64,000 bases of DNA from Moniliella sp. 'wahieum' (Eukaryota > Basidiomycota > Moniliellomycetes > Moniliellales > Moniliellaceae), in contig RSEE01000007.1 of NCBI GenBank assembly GCA_003971905.1, positions 186,001-250,000 on the forward strand. The letters are read 5' to 3'. Both the position numbers and the translations under genes were made by a program. This document shows positions 24,342-34,913 of this stretch, piece by piece (position 1 is the stretch's first letter; each line of letters starts with the position of its first letter). The notes under the pieces are model-generated. The model ran no database searches, was not told the origin of the DNA, and saw nothing but the letters and a program-made list of their open reading frames with translations.

Positions 24342-25721
24342 GAGTGGATGGAGAATGATGAGCTCTCGTGCCGTATATGTAAAACAGAGACGAGGTCGTT
24401 TTGTAACCGTACCACAGTGTCACGAGCGAAGATGGGCTAGCTAGCTCGTCGGAGCCTATGCGCGCCCTTCGCATTTTCCTAACCCCGACCCCAGGTTAGT
24501 CATCGGATCAGTTTTGTGATCTGATTCGATTGCTGCGGTGGAATCCTGAGTAGGCCCCGTCTGCTCTACCCAACAATAGAGGGTGCTCCAGATTCAAAGC
24601 ACTCTGATCGTAGCTGGCAAGACCGCCAGCGCGGTGACCAGTTCTATACGTATCCGTGCAACAATAGTCGCCTCTTCGTCGCCTCGTTCCCGTTTACCTT
24701 ACCTTGTAGTAGGTTGCCGGAGCGGCAACCGTCCCACTGTTTTCCCTTGTTCCCCCTTCTTCCTCTATTGCGTTGGATCCCAATTGGTCTCTGTCTGTAA
24801 GCAATGGTTCATGGGTTTCCCCCACGGTCCATTGGCGTCTTCTCCTACCGTACTCCCTATTTCATCAACCCAGTACAGGCAACTTCCCCTCTTAGTTGCT
24901 CGTCCGCACCTCGACTTCGTCCTCCAGCTCTCCGTCCTCCAGTCAACCCAGTTCGTGTGAACCCTCCTCATCGTGCCACGTTGATGCCCAGCTCATTTCA
25001 GCCGCGTGTGATCGACGTGATCCTTGTAGCCACGCCGCCCCAGTCCCAGTCCAAATCCAGCTCTGGCAGTGGTTGTCCGCCGCTGCCACTTCCGTCCCTG
25101 AGCCCGAGAAGGCTTCAAACACCGTCTTACTACCGCGCCCAAGCCGGTGTTACGCAGCCTTGCCACACTTGCAGCCCCCTCGACTATACACCGAGACGCC
25201 TCTCCTTGTCCCTAACCCCGCTCAAACCCACCAATCAGTCCAAGCACGTAAATAGCGTGAGTCGACCTTGGACCTTCAAAACAAGGGATTGTACCCCTTA
25301 ACCCCCCGGGGACGCACCCCCTGGCGACGCCCGCCGGTGACATACAGTTCTGACTTAGTAAGTGCGTAGTAAGCAGCGCCGCCGGCGCTGCCGCTGGAGG
25401 CTACACGGGTGAGATGAATCATATCCAATGCTAACAGTCGTAGACGGGAGGACGGTAGCCGACGATGGGACGGTGGACGGGGGGAAACGGTGGCCCAGCA
25501 CCCAAACCGGGCCGTAGGCCCGATGGTCCTCTAGTGGATATATGATGCATCCTTCACAGTATGTCGAAAATTCGAAGCTTGAAGCCAGGCCCATACGCAT
25601 CCAATACATCCAATGTCCAACGCCCTTACTCGCACCCCACATCCTTGCACATCGAGAAAGGCGGAGTCACCACTAGTCACGGTCACATGTGGCTAGTAGT
25701 GATTAGTGATTAATGATTAGC

Positions 25722-25750
25722 GACTAGTGACTAGTGACTAGTGACTAGTG
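25722..25750. repeat. ACTAGT-G heptamer array
   Basis: Four perfect GACTAGT units in tandem, preceded by degenerate TGATTAGTGATTA-type units from about 25695. Each unit is the palindrome ACTAGT plus one G. Confidence 0.9.
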
Positions 25751-26935
25751 TCTGTTACATGTCACAGTGACAGTCGAGAACATTATTGAGATGGAGCTGA
25801 TGAAGACCCTTTGATCTGAGAGAGAGAGAGAATGATGATTGATGAAGAAACGTCTGCCCGATATTAGATCTTAGATCTTACACCAAATTTGTGGCACGGA
25901 TTTTCCAGAGAAATGTCTGGGGGCTCGGGCCATCGACCATACCCTTCTCCTGGGCAGTCCCACATCTACAGCGGCGGGACTAGGCGGGAATGGGATTGCT
26001 CTTCTTGGCGGATTGGGATGGACGGACTGAGGGGCTCTGGGCCTGAGCCTCAGGCGTCAATCACACGCGTGACGGAGTATACGAGTTGCCGTGCACGTTT
26101 AACACGTTTTAACGTTTAAAATTAACGTGCGTTTAAAACTGAGTTACTCAGACTGAGGTACTGAGGAGTACCACCGACATGATGACAGGCGCCATGGCTG
26201 TGCGTTTATGGCTTGGAGCTTAACAGCATAAGCTCTCTGAGATCTGAGATCAGGCCAAGGGTACGTAGACGCTATTTGCCCGTGTGGATCTAGATCAGTT
26301 TTGCAGCGGTGGTGCCTTCGTCTAGCAGCAGCAGGCATGGAAGGCTGGGCGCTGGAACATGGAATCCCTCATGGATAGGGTGACATGCGTGACATCAAAC
26401 AGGAGACTAGTCTGTGACGCCAATAGGTCGCCGAGCGTCAAGCGCTGACCGCTGAGCCTCAGCGCAGGGGATATGCGACATGGTGACAAAGGGAATACGT
26501 ACGTATAGTGCATGGCGAGGAACTAGGTCAAGCCACGCCCCCGGATCCTGTGCAGATTTCTTGTGATCGTGATCATCGATCATATCAATCCATCATCGAT
26601 AATCGAATTTCGAACATTGAATATTAGACGTTGGACACCGGGGCCACCGGTGAGGGTCACCTGAGTTGGAAAGAAGCCGAGTACCGAGAATCCAACCTTT
26701 ACCAACTCCAGTTCATTTCAATGCTAGCTACTATTCCAACGTCCAAATGCATTTCGTCGTTGACAGTGTTCAACCTCAACGTTGACCTCAACGTTGACCT
26801 GTTCCTTACTTCTACGAGAGAAGATGTGACGTTTGGCGCCTATCGTCGATAGGCCGTACGGCCGAGAGGAATGGACCTATAGTAGGGGACCGGCCACCGG
26901 TCACCGCGATTGGTCGCAGCAGCTTACAGGCAGCC

Positions 26936-27085
26936 GGTCACACATGATCACAACTGCATGCCACATGTCACATGCACACACATGTCACGTTGTCACATGT
27001 CACTCATGTCACTAGGTCCCTAGTCGCTTGAAGCTTCGTATCACTGGTCACTAGGTCACTCGTTCTCTTCGATCACTGGTCGCAT
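26936..27085. repeat. Interspersed ACATGT/GTCAC word cluster
   Basis: Dense near-tandem cluster of CACATG, ACATGTC and GTCACTAGG words, the degenerate form of the ACATGT-C heptamer pattern also present at 40060-40110 and 59361-59382. Confidence 0.7.
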
Positions 27086-28343
27086 GTCACAGGTTAAATT
27101 AAGCAAATTTCAAACGGCGCCACAGCATTAACGTCGACATCGAGCGCCGAGCGCCGAGCATCCTACACTCTAGTGCCTAGTCCTTCATACATATCGAATC
27201 GACACTGTCATATATTATCGATCGCCCCAGGCCCCAGGCCCTCAAGCCTCACGCGTCACGCGCACGCCCTCAGCGTCTCATCCTCAGGCATCCATGTCAC
27301 CTGTGACGCCACACGGCACGTCTTCCTTTCACGTATATTGTACTCTGGGTATAGGCAGACCGGGAAGCTGGAAGGCGCACTGCCACCCCCCCTCGTGTGG
27401 CACTGCCCTTGGCCTCTTCTCTTCCTCGATGCTATCTAGGCCTCATTAATATGTAGGTCTGATGTCTGAGTTCTGAGTGTACTCAGCACGTACTCAGCAC
27501 TCTTGGACCCTACTCGATGATCCCGATCGATCATCAATCATTTTAACCATTAATCATCGGTCATCTTAATCATTCTCCGCACTCCCCGCCACGAGTCACC
27601 GCGTCACCCGTCTCACGCCATGCACACCTGCTCAATTCTCGATCACTCTGGCCCCTTGGCTGTGCGAGTGCGCTAATACCCAGCGCACCCACTTTCGTCG
27701 CCGTTCGTTAGTGTGTCCTGGCGTACCTGCCTGCCTCTCGCATCCTATCTTGTGCGGTGACCGGTGAGGCTCACCAGTCTGCCTTCCTCTGAGCGCCTGA
27801 GCGCTCTCAACGGCTCAGTGCTCAGGCGCAGCGCCTCTCCTTGTCCCGGCAACACAAGTCGCCAGTGGGCTTCTGCCCCCAGATCAGAGAAAAGACGCTA
27901 TTATAAGGCGTCCTTGGTCTTTTTTCCCTTCTTAAAGCCTGTCGTCGCCCTCCCTGTCCATCGTGCCCCCCTCCCGCCACTTCCTCTTCCCCGCCTCGCA
28001 TCGCCCCCCTCGTCGCCCTCGATTTCCAGTCCCCAAACCATCACTTTGCCCGAACCGCTGCTGTCCATATTGACGTCAGCGCTGAAGAGACTCAGTATAC
28101 GCAACCAGTACTCTCAGTACTTTGCGATACGAGGCGCTGGGTGGCGTTAGCATTGCCAACAGCTGTGCCTGCTCTCCCTTTCCCAGTCTTTTTCTTCGCG
28201 CCTTTCCACCGTGGCCGGTCCCTTTGAGGCCGCTCTTCCCAGCCTCTGATCTGATCTATTTTCTTGGCATCTGCCCTTAATAACACCACCTTGCATCGTT
28301 TCCCGCCGTTTTCATCACCTCACCATTCCCCTGTCTTTTCACC

Positions 28344-29646
28344 ATGGCGACATTCGACATGCCCATCACTGCATTCTCCTCTCTCCCACCATACCCGTGA
28401 TGCGGGACCAGCACGATATGCACACACCTATGCCATTCGACGCCTTCGGTCCGGCTCTTGATCCCGCTGCACTGCGTGAAGGTGCTGGTATTTCTGCTAC
28501 TCCTCTCATCCTCCATCGCTGGCGGAACCGCCCTTCTCTTCCCGCGGCCCCTTCTCAGCCATGTTAGCATCCTGCCTGGACCTTACGGCGCCCTTGGGAA
28601 CGTGGCCCGAACCGAGCACTCACCTTCCTCCCGACTCGCTCACTGTGGCATCTCAACCTCCCTCGTTTTTGTCTCCCGGCAGTGCCTGCTCCGCACCCTT
28701 CCCCATCCCGCTAAAGGCGGCCGTGCCTTCCGTCCTGACCGCTGGCCCTCGCACTGCCTTCCCTTCCCCGCTTTCGTCCCCCACCGTCTCTACGGCGTCC
28801 GCGCCACTACTATCTCCACCCCCACCGCCGGGCTCATGGGATGCGAATCGCCCGACCGATGCGGGGACGTTTCCGTTTCTCGACCACGCCAGCTGGAGCT
28901 CTAAGGAAGCGGATTGGAGGCAGGAGACAAGCATTGTCTGGCCCCAACCTCGACCCGTGTGGTCTGAGACGGAGTATCCAATGCTGAATGGAACGATGGG
29001 AGTGCGCGACCCGGGCTCTGACCTTGGATCCGAGGCCATGACCAGTACGACAGGGTCTTCGCCTCTGTCTGCTCCATCTGCCAAGAGGACAAGTAAGGGC
29101 GGGAGCAAGGCGTCGTTGCCCAAGAACTATGCATGCAACCGTTGCGGCGTGGCGTTTGCGCGGAATCATGATCTGCGGCGCCACGCTCGGATTCACATGG
29201 TCAACAAGCCCTACTCTTGCCCTACCTGCCACAAGCAGTTCTCGCGCAAAGATGCGATGAGCCGCCACCTGGCCGTCAAGTCAGGCTGCATGCGAACACG
29301 AAGGGGTCAGGCCGCCCCCCCAGATGCCACTTTCGCCACCCCACAGCGGCACTGGACGGGCCTAGCGTCCCCACACTTTCCTCGCGCCCGAACACCGCTC
29401 CTGGGCCCACATTTTCAGACTGGAGCGTGTTGCGGCAGCCCGACACATCCACATATTGCTCCTCTGCAGTGCAATCTTCCCTCTTATCCTCCACATCGAG
29501 CGAAACCGCGTTCAGTACCTAAGCCCTGTTCGACACACCTTTCTCGATGGCGTACGGCTACCATGTCGGTCTGGGTTCATTGGCTCGGAATGAACAGCGT
29601 GGCCACCCTGGACCTCTCGGCTCCCGAGATCCCAGCCCGAGTCTGA
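28344..29646 (+). CDS. C2H2 zinc-finger transcription factor (frame-disrupted)
   Basis: Nuclear factor with two adjacent zinc fingers at about 29125-29292: CNRCGVAFARNHDLRRHARI followed by H (CX2C-X12-HX3H), then CPTCHKQFSRKDAMSRHLAV with a final Cys in 'KSGC' (CX2C, C2HC type). This ARNHDL.RH/SRKDA.SRH arrangement is common in fungal stress- or development-related C2H2 factors, but no ortholog can be named. The N-terminus from caccATGgcg reads MATFDMPITAFSSLPPYP, then changes frame. The middle is Pro/Ser-rich. After the fingers the likely frame shifts to a Ser/Thr-rich tail (TFSDWSVLRQPDTSTYCSSA), and the true stop may be at 29520 or near 29699. Confidence 0.82.
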
Positions 29647-29699
29647 AACCCAGTTGTATCGACTTCAAAACCCCCGGCAGAGAGCCGATAAGCCTCTGA

Positions 29700-30600
29700 C
29701 CCCCGGACTCTTCCCTCGAGCACTGTTTGCTCCCTCATTCGCCCTCCATACCACTGCCACCAATCCGCGGACCTATCGCCTGCATCCTCACCCCGTGCTA
29801 ATCTGCCCATTCCATTGCCGTCTCTCATCGATCGTCTCGCATCGTACTGAACAATTATTGATTTTTGAGTGTACTTCTCTCTCTTTCTAGTTGTGATGGA
29901 CTACAGGGCGTGGAGATTACTAGGATTAGTTCAGTGTCAGCCTAGGGAGAGTGATCGGGCAAGGCGGTGCGCAAAGCGAGGCAGATCTTGCTTGTTTCCT
30001 CGTTCATCGAAATTCTCCCTCCTGTTGAGGGAGGGCAGCAACTACGGCTAGGGCGTCACGCGCCTTTACCGTAGCCTTTTCGCATCCTGAGCTATCAGGA
30101 ACGATAAGTTCTCGTTGTGCCGTCGACGTACCACATCCTGAGATTAACGCCAGATTGGCTGCGATAATGAATGATTATCCCAGTCTCCACCCATCAATGC
30201 GTCTTGAGAGGAAGAAGTGTTGGGAATTGCGTACATCACCTTTGCTAGTGCAACCGTCCTCGGACTTGTATTTCGCTGCCAGGACAAAACGGTGTCGGCA
30301 GTAGTATCAGCCATTCAGATGCAGCATATAGGGATGAGGTGCAAGTTGATGGATATTAATGGTGAAGGTGCACGATCGCAACTGGGATACAGGGTCGGTC
30401 GTTGAAAAGGTTAGGTTAAGTCTGAAGCTTTAGTTGAGCGCCATAGGGGTGTACAATGTGATGTACAGTCCAGGAGTTCCAAGAGAGCAGTGCCGTTTGT
30501 ACCTGCTGTTGATTTTGTTCCTGGGGGAGCTGCGCAGATTTAGAGCCAATGGAATGGAGAAGGGAGAGGGCCATCGACCGCTCCAATCACTAGAGTAGCC
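29700..30600. other. Spacer, convergent
   Basis: Between the C2H2 gene and the minus-strand secreted protein. No gene seen; moderately AT-rich, with likely 3' ends of both neighbours. Confidence 0.55.
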
Positions 30601-31579
30601 TTAGAGCAAGTAGGCGTGCATTCGGATTTGGGTGAGCACGGCCTTCAAGAATTGGACAAGCATTGATCCTAGTTGGGCAAATTTAGCACTGACCCGCACA
30701 TGAATCGGTGGGTCCCCCGTCCGGATCCGCTTAACAGTAATTACTGCAGTCTGACCATCTTGGGCAATGTTGTGGTTGATCCCATGGACGCCTTCCTCCA
30801 GCAGCCCTGTGACGTACTCCACGTCAGCAGTCCACTCCCAGTTGCGGTAGGACCCGCCAGCAATTGAGGCATTGACGAGAAGGTCCCGTCCATGGTTGTA
30901 GCCATTCTTAATGATCTTGTGCTGGTATGCCAGGTTTTTCTCTGCCGACACGGCTAGGAACCAGGCGCCCGTCTGAGAGAGGGGGCCATACTGCTTGAAA
31001 GCTGGGGGGAACCGGGGGACTAGGTCAGCCATTGTTTAAAAAAAGAGAATAGGGAACGCACCTCGGAAGTGGTTGCCTCCAGCCACCGATTCACGGCAGG
31101 AACCAATCGTGCGTCCTGCATCCCAAGCCTGATTTCGCGGTATTCGAATCGCTCCTCCACCATCCCATTGCCATCACCCAGATCGGCGCGCATGGGGGTA
31201 CCAATGTGCATGTCGAAGCATTCGAAGCTAAAGCCGATCGATCGGACATAGTCGCGGAAACCAGCATCAGAGAGGATGTAAGGATCGGACAGCTCGAGAT
31301 GATTGCGTTGATGGGCTCTCGCATGCCATTCTCGACGAGAAGCAGCATACTGCCCCCATAGTGCGATGGGTCGGTATAGCCCCGGCCGATGCTGGCGTGC
31401 TGGCCATTTCGGTACGAAAGCGCGGGCTCATGGTCCCCTGCATTCTCCACGGGAACTTGAGGGTTAGTTGAGTCGGCCTGTCCGGATGTCAGGGCTGGAT
31501 GAGCCGAAGCAATTGGTGTGAACCAGGAGAGAAAAGCAAGAAGCAACAGCGCCTGAAACGTCAAGACATTCAAGCGCAT
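30601..31579 (-). CDS. Secreted protein of unknown function (frame-disrupted)
   Basis: ATG 31579 opens a clear signal peptide (MRLNVLTFQALLLLAFLSWF, then TPIASA and a probable cleavage site). The mature part contains GRGYTDPSHYGGSMLLLVEN, then after a frame change near 31290 SDPYILSDAGFRDYVRSIGF, SFECFDMHIGTP and ADLGDGNGMVEERFEYREI. An intron at 31002-31061 (GTGCGT...CCCCAG) joins GGNHFR to AFKQYGPLSQTGAWFLAVSA. Further segments are KNLAYQHKIIKNGYNHGRDL and DVEYVTGLLEEGVHGINHNI, with the stop at 30601. The strongly patterned, hydrophilic core looks conserved, but I cannot assign a function. Possibilities include an extracellular or lumenal enzyme-like protein. The upstream ATG 31627 would bury the signal peptide. 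Confidence 0.7.
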
Positions 31580-31861
31580 GCCCGAAGTTCCCAGCCGCTC
31601 GAGACCCGCGATGAAGGCAGTGCCCATGGTGACGACGCGCCAACCACTCACAGAGGAAGGGCGGACAGAGGGGCGCAACTACAGGCGATGGTGGCGATAT
31701 GATATGAGGTTGGTGTTGTTTTCCTTGCTCCCCACACATCTACACATCGTCAGGCGTCAGCGCGTCAGGCGTCAGTCGGCAGTTCTCCGTAAGTGTACAA
31801 GCGCAAGGGCAGTGTCCATGAGCATCAGGGTTACAGGGTTACAGGAACTGGCAACAAAAAT

Positions 31862-31960
31862 GGGGCTCAGCGGGAATTGAACCCACGACCACCTCTATTC
31901 GAACTGTATCTAGCTCGGGCAAGACCCGAAAGAGGCATGATACCACTACACCATGAGCCC
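31862..31960 (-). tRNA. tRNA-Pro(CGG) with 27-nt intron
   Basis: The reverse strand folds as a tRNA: acceptor GGGCTCA/TGAGCCC, D arm GTGTAGTGGTATCAT, anticodon stem CCTCT/AGAGG with loop TTCGGGT (anticodon CGG), and T arm GTGGG-TTCAATT-CCCGC. The discriminator base is C, and no CCA is encoded. The intron (31898-31924) sits one base 3' of the anticodon, the canonical eukaryotic nuclear position, and contains GCCCG, which can pair with the CGGG of the loop, as in pre-tRNA splicing substrates. A box and B box are both present. Confidence 0.93.
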
Positions 31961-33471
31961 TTGGTGATGACCACTGCGGTGAAGAATAGGTGGGTGCTTT
32001 CTTATGTGAATCGCCACAACACGCCTGGGTGTCAGGCCCTAACCTTTTCTCTCTGCCATGTATGAATGGTTGCATTTCCTAATCTCTGATGAGACGTCAG
32101 CCCCCCCCCCCCCCCGCCGTCTTAGCCGAAAGCAGCGAAGAGAAAACCACTCAACTAAACAATTTCATGGAGAGGGTACATGCCCCCCCCATAATATACG
32201 ACCTTGGCTGTGTGGGTCCTTGATTGTTTTGTATGTGGTTTTTCATTCGAATCGCAACTCCCGCTACATCCGTCGGGTTGGATGTCAATGACTCGAGATA
32301 GCGAAATGATATAGAAGAGAGGTTAGAAAGGGGCGAGAGTCAAGTAAACGCGATTATTATAGGGATCAAAGAAGCATAGAAATAACCGCGACGAAAAGGC
32401 TACGGAAACGAGAAGAGGGGGGTCCAGAAACGGCGGCCACAAGTGATGGATGAATACCATGAACGAGAATAGTAAAACATAAACACGGTTGCAGAGTGGG
32501 TGTTGGTCATGCACATACACTTCGAATCAATTCCATTGAACTCTGCGTCCAGAGTATCTTATTAGTACTATATACCGTCATATACACGTGCCGGCGAAGC
32601 CAGGGCGGACGTCACTTCTCCTCGTTGTTGTCGGGCAGGTACAGTGTTTTGCGAAAAGGGATCATGCAGGCTCCCGCACTACAGAGGGAGTCCAGATTCG
32701 AGCTTTTGGTGGAAGAGGCGCAGAAATGTACATGTGCCTGCAAGTACCAATTTGCCGTTCAGGTGCGCTTACAGACTTGCTCTACAGGCTGGCAGGTTGA
32801 GTACTGAGTAGATCTCAGGGAACAGTATAAATGACGACCTACCAAGATGTTTTGCTGAGCCACGCAACGGCCAAGGGCCTTGCCCAACAGAAGGCTCAAA
32901 CTTACCGGGAGCGCGCCCGGCGGGGCTCAAAGAAGGGGATGCGCTTCATCTATCACTCCATCGACTTCATCAGCCAGGAAGGATGACGTGATAGAGCAAT
33001 CGCCTTCGCCGTCTCTCTGCGATCGGATTCGGCGGACGAGAAGCGATGATCGATGAAGATTGGAGAATGGGCAATGGCCTTAATTGGGCCAAAGGGTGTC
33101 GTGGAGTCAGCCATCAGCCTGCCAATGCAGGCCTGGTGGCTGATGCACTCACTGATGGGTCACTGATTGATTTTGATCAGTACTCAACAAGATCAGTATT
33201 GATTGAATTGAATATTGATCGTCGTCTTCATACTGATGACAAGCAGTAGTAGTTGTTCAGGTATCGCAACCCATCTGATTTCGGCGGGGGCTATCGCCGC
33301 TATAGCTCCATCTCCTCCGTCACCTTGCCGCCCTCCTCTGCATAAGATGGCACGTTGCAATGGCCGTGCCAACCCCGTCGATCCTCGTCGGTACAGATCT
33401 ACCACACTCTTTGCACGCCGCTAGATCCCCCTTTTGACCCAACGTCTTCTCCCACCTCGTTACCCACGCCC
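31961..33471. other. Spacer downstream of the tRNA block, with a C15 tract
   Basis: A run of about 15 C lies at 32101-32115. No large gene is recognisable. A short 51-codon frame is listed separately. The stretch before 33472 is the probable promoter of the F-box gene. Confidence 0.5.
32831..32986 (+). CDS. Possible 51-residue basic microprotein
   Basis: An uninterrupted ATG-to-TGA frame coding 51 residues that begin MTTYQDVLLSHATAKGLAQQ and continue with a basic, helix-compatible segment (YRERARRGSKKG) before an aromatic end (MRFIYHSIDF). There is no known family match that I can name. Its composition is more protein-like than its surroundings, but its length allows chance. It could also be an exon of a larger gene. 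Confidence 0.25.
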   Translation: MTTYQDVLLSHATAKGLAQQKAQTYRERARRGSKKGMRFIYHSIDFISQEG

Positions 33472-34713
33472 ATGCCGAGCGCCGTGCAGCCTCTGCCGCT
33501 TCTGCTGCCCTTTGAGATTATCGCCCACATCATCTCTTTCCTCGCGCCTCCCGTATGCTGTGGCCTGAAAGGGGAGGACGCGGAGCGTGGAGTCGTCGTC
33601 CCTACTTGGAATGCTGCCCAGGAGCAGGTACTGCGCCAGTGCCGGCGCGACTTGGCAACCGCCGCGCGGGTGTGCCGATCGTTGCTCCCTGTAGCGCGTC
33701 GGCTGCTTTACTCGCGCTTGACACTTTCCTCTCCACGCGTAGCACGACGCTTGGCTGAGCGATTACGGATGGAGCAAGAACTGGAGCGGAACGCCCAAGT
33801 AGAAGGCGCGGGAAATGCACCTTTGGAAGGCAAGTACACGACCCCGCCCTACTGTTCATGAGGGGGGACTAGCCTCAGTCCGGGCGAACAGTGTGGTTTG
33901 TCCATCAGACTTGGAGCAACCGTTTTACTTTGATCAGCAGCCAAACTGCTACGACCTATCCATCTCGCCTCTACTGAAAGACACAGTGTTTGACCAACGG
34001 TCTTCTTTGATGGTCGCACAGCGATTCCCACCTCCGATATGCCCTTGCGCAACTGCCCCTGTCATGGTCGCCCCGCTACGCCTGTCGCGATTGATCAAGG
34101 AGCTCTACTTTCCTCATGCCAACGGTTTCCCGGGCCAAGGGACAATGAGGATGATGTGGGCCAATGGCGCTGTTCTCTCCGGACCATCTTTGACACGTGC
34201 CCCCACCTCCATTCAATCTCTGTGGTTGTCTCATCACAAGGTAACATTGCCTGGGAGGAACTGATGGAAGTTACCACCAGCGTTCGCCTGGAGTGTCTCC
34301 AAATTCTCTGCACCCGGTTCGTCCCTCTTTCCTGCTGTGTTCTGTTCTGGAATGAGTTTGACGGGCTAACCCAGCAACCTCCCCCCCCCCCCTTCCCCAG
34401 TCCTACGGTCTGCTCAACTTGGCCGGGTACCCCACCTGCTCACGTCCTGTCCCCTCTGGCCCATCTGCATTTACATAACCTTCTCTTGCTCCCGCTGCTT
34501 TCACAGCTGGCTTCCCAACCCAAGCTTGGGGCGTTGCAGACGATTGTGCTTACCGGTCCTCATCAGCCTGTCATTCTGCCCAATCTCCAGAACCAACGAT
34601 ACCTACTGCGGCGGTTCGTGGCGAAACTCAGTACAGAGAGGGTGAAAGGTACTGTCGATGCCTCCTACGCGAGCTCTGTGCTCCCCCGTTCTCGATGGGT
34701 CTCGCATGTTTAG
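33472..34713 (+). CDS. F-box-like protein (frame-disrupted)
   Basis: The N-terminus LPLLLPFEIIAHIISFLAPP, followed by CRRDLATAARVCRSLLPVAR and RLLYSRLTL, matches the F-box-like pattern (substrate adaptor of SCF ubiquitin ligases). After frame changes near 33840 and 34170 the reading gives RLSRLIKELYFPHAN and TCPHLHSISVVVSS, then Leu-rich segments (HLHLHNLLLLPLLSQLASQ, KLGALQTIVLTG) consistent with leucine-rich repeats. A likely intron lies at about 34318-34400, ending in a long C tract and CCCCAG, with CTAACCC as branch site. The end at 34713 is approximate. Substrate unknown. The F-box call rests on pattern, not on a complete domain. Confidence 0.55.
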
Positions 34714-34913
34714 CTTGCACCACCACTCCCTCCCTCGCTCGATCTAACCAGAGTAGGCCTTCGGTGCGGGTTTTAACGGCAACTCTATCATTGCATGACG
34801 TGTTGCACGCCCCCACAATCGTACATAGCCCCTTCCTTGGGCCTTAGGCTGCAGCCTGACGCGAGGTAGATTGACGGATCAGCAGTGCCGCGCGGCGGCT
34901 TGAGAGTTGAGGC

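Larger units (their letters stand above)
24342..28343. other. Gene-poor region with microrepeats
   Basis: Four kilobases without a recognised gene. A Ser/Pro-rich plus-strand open stretch at 24804-25301 lacks family features. From about 25680 to 27620 the sequence is dominated by short palindromic words (ACTAGT, TGATCA, ATCGAT, ACATGT, AACGTT) in near-tandem order. The final 500 bp are pyrimidine-rich and form the leader of the C2H2 gene. Confidence 0.55.

Noticed and set aside
25500-25590. tRNA-like A-box (TGGTCCTCTAGTGG)
   Set aside because: No B box (GGTTCRANNCC) at the right distance and no pairing acceptor stem.
25695-25750. CRISPR-like repeat array
   Set aside because: Heptamers are directly tandem with no spacers, in a eukaryotic genome; it is a microsatellite-type array.
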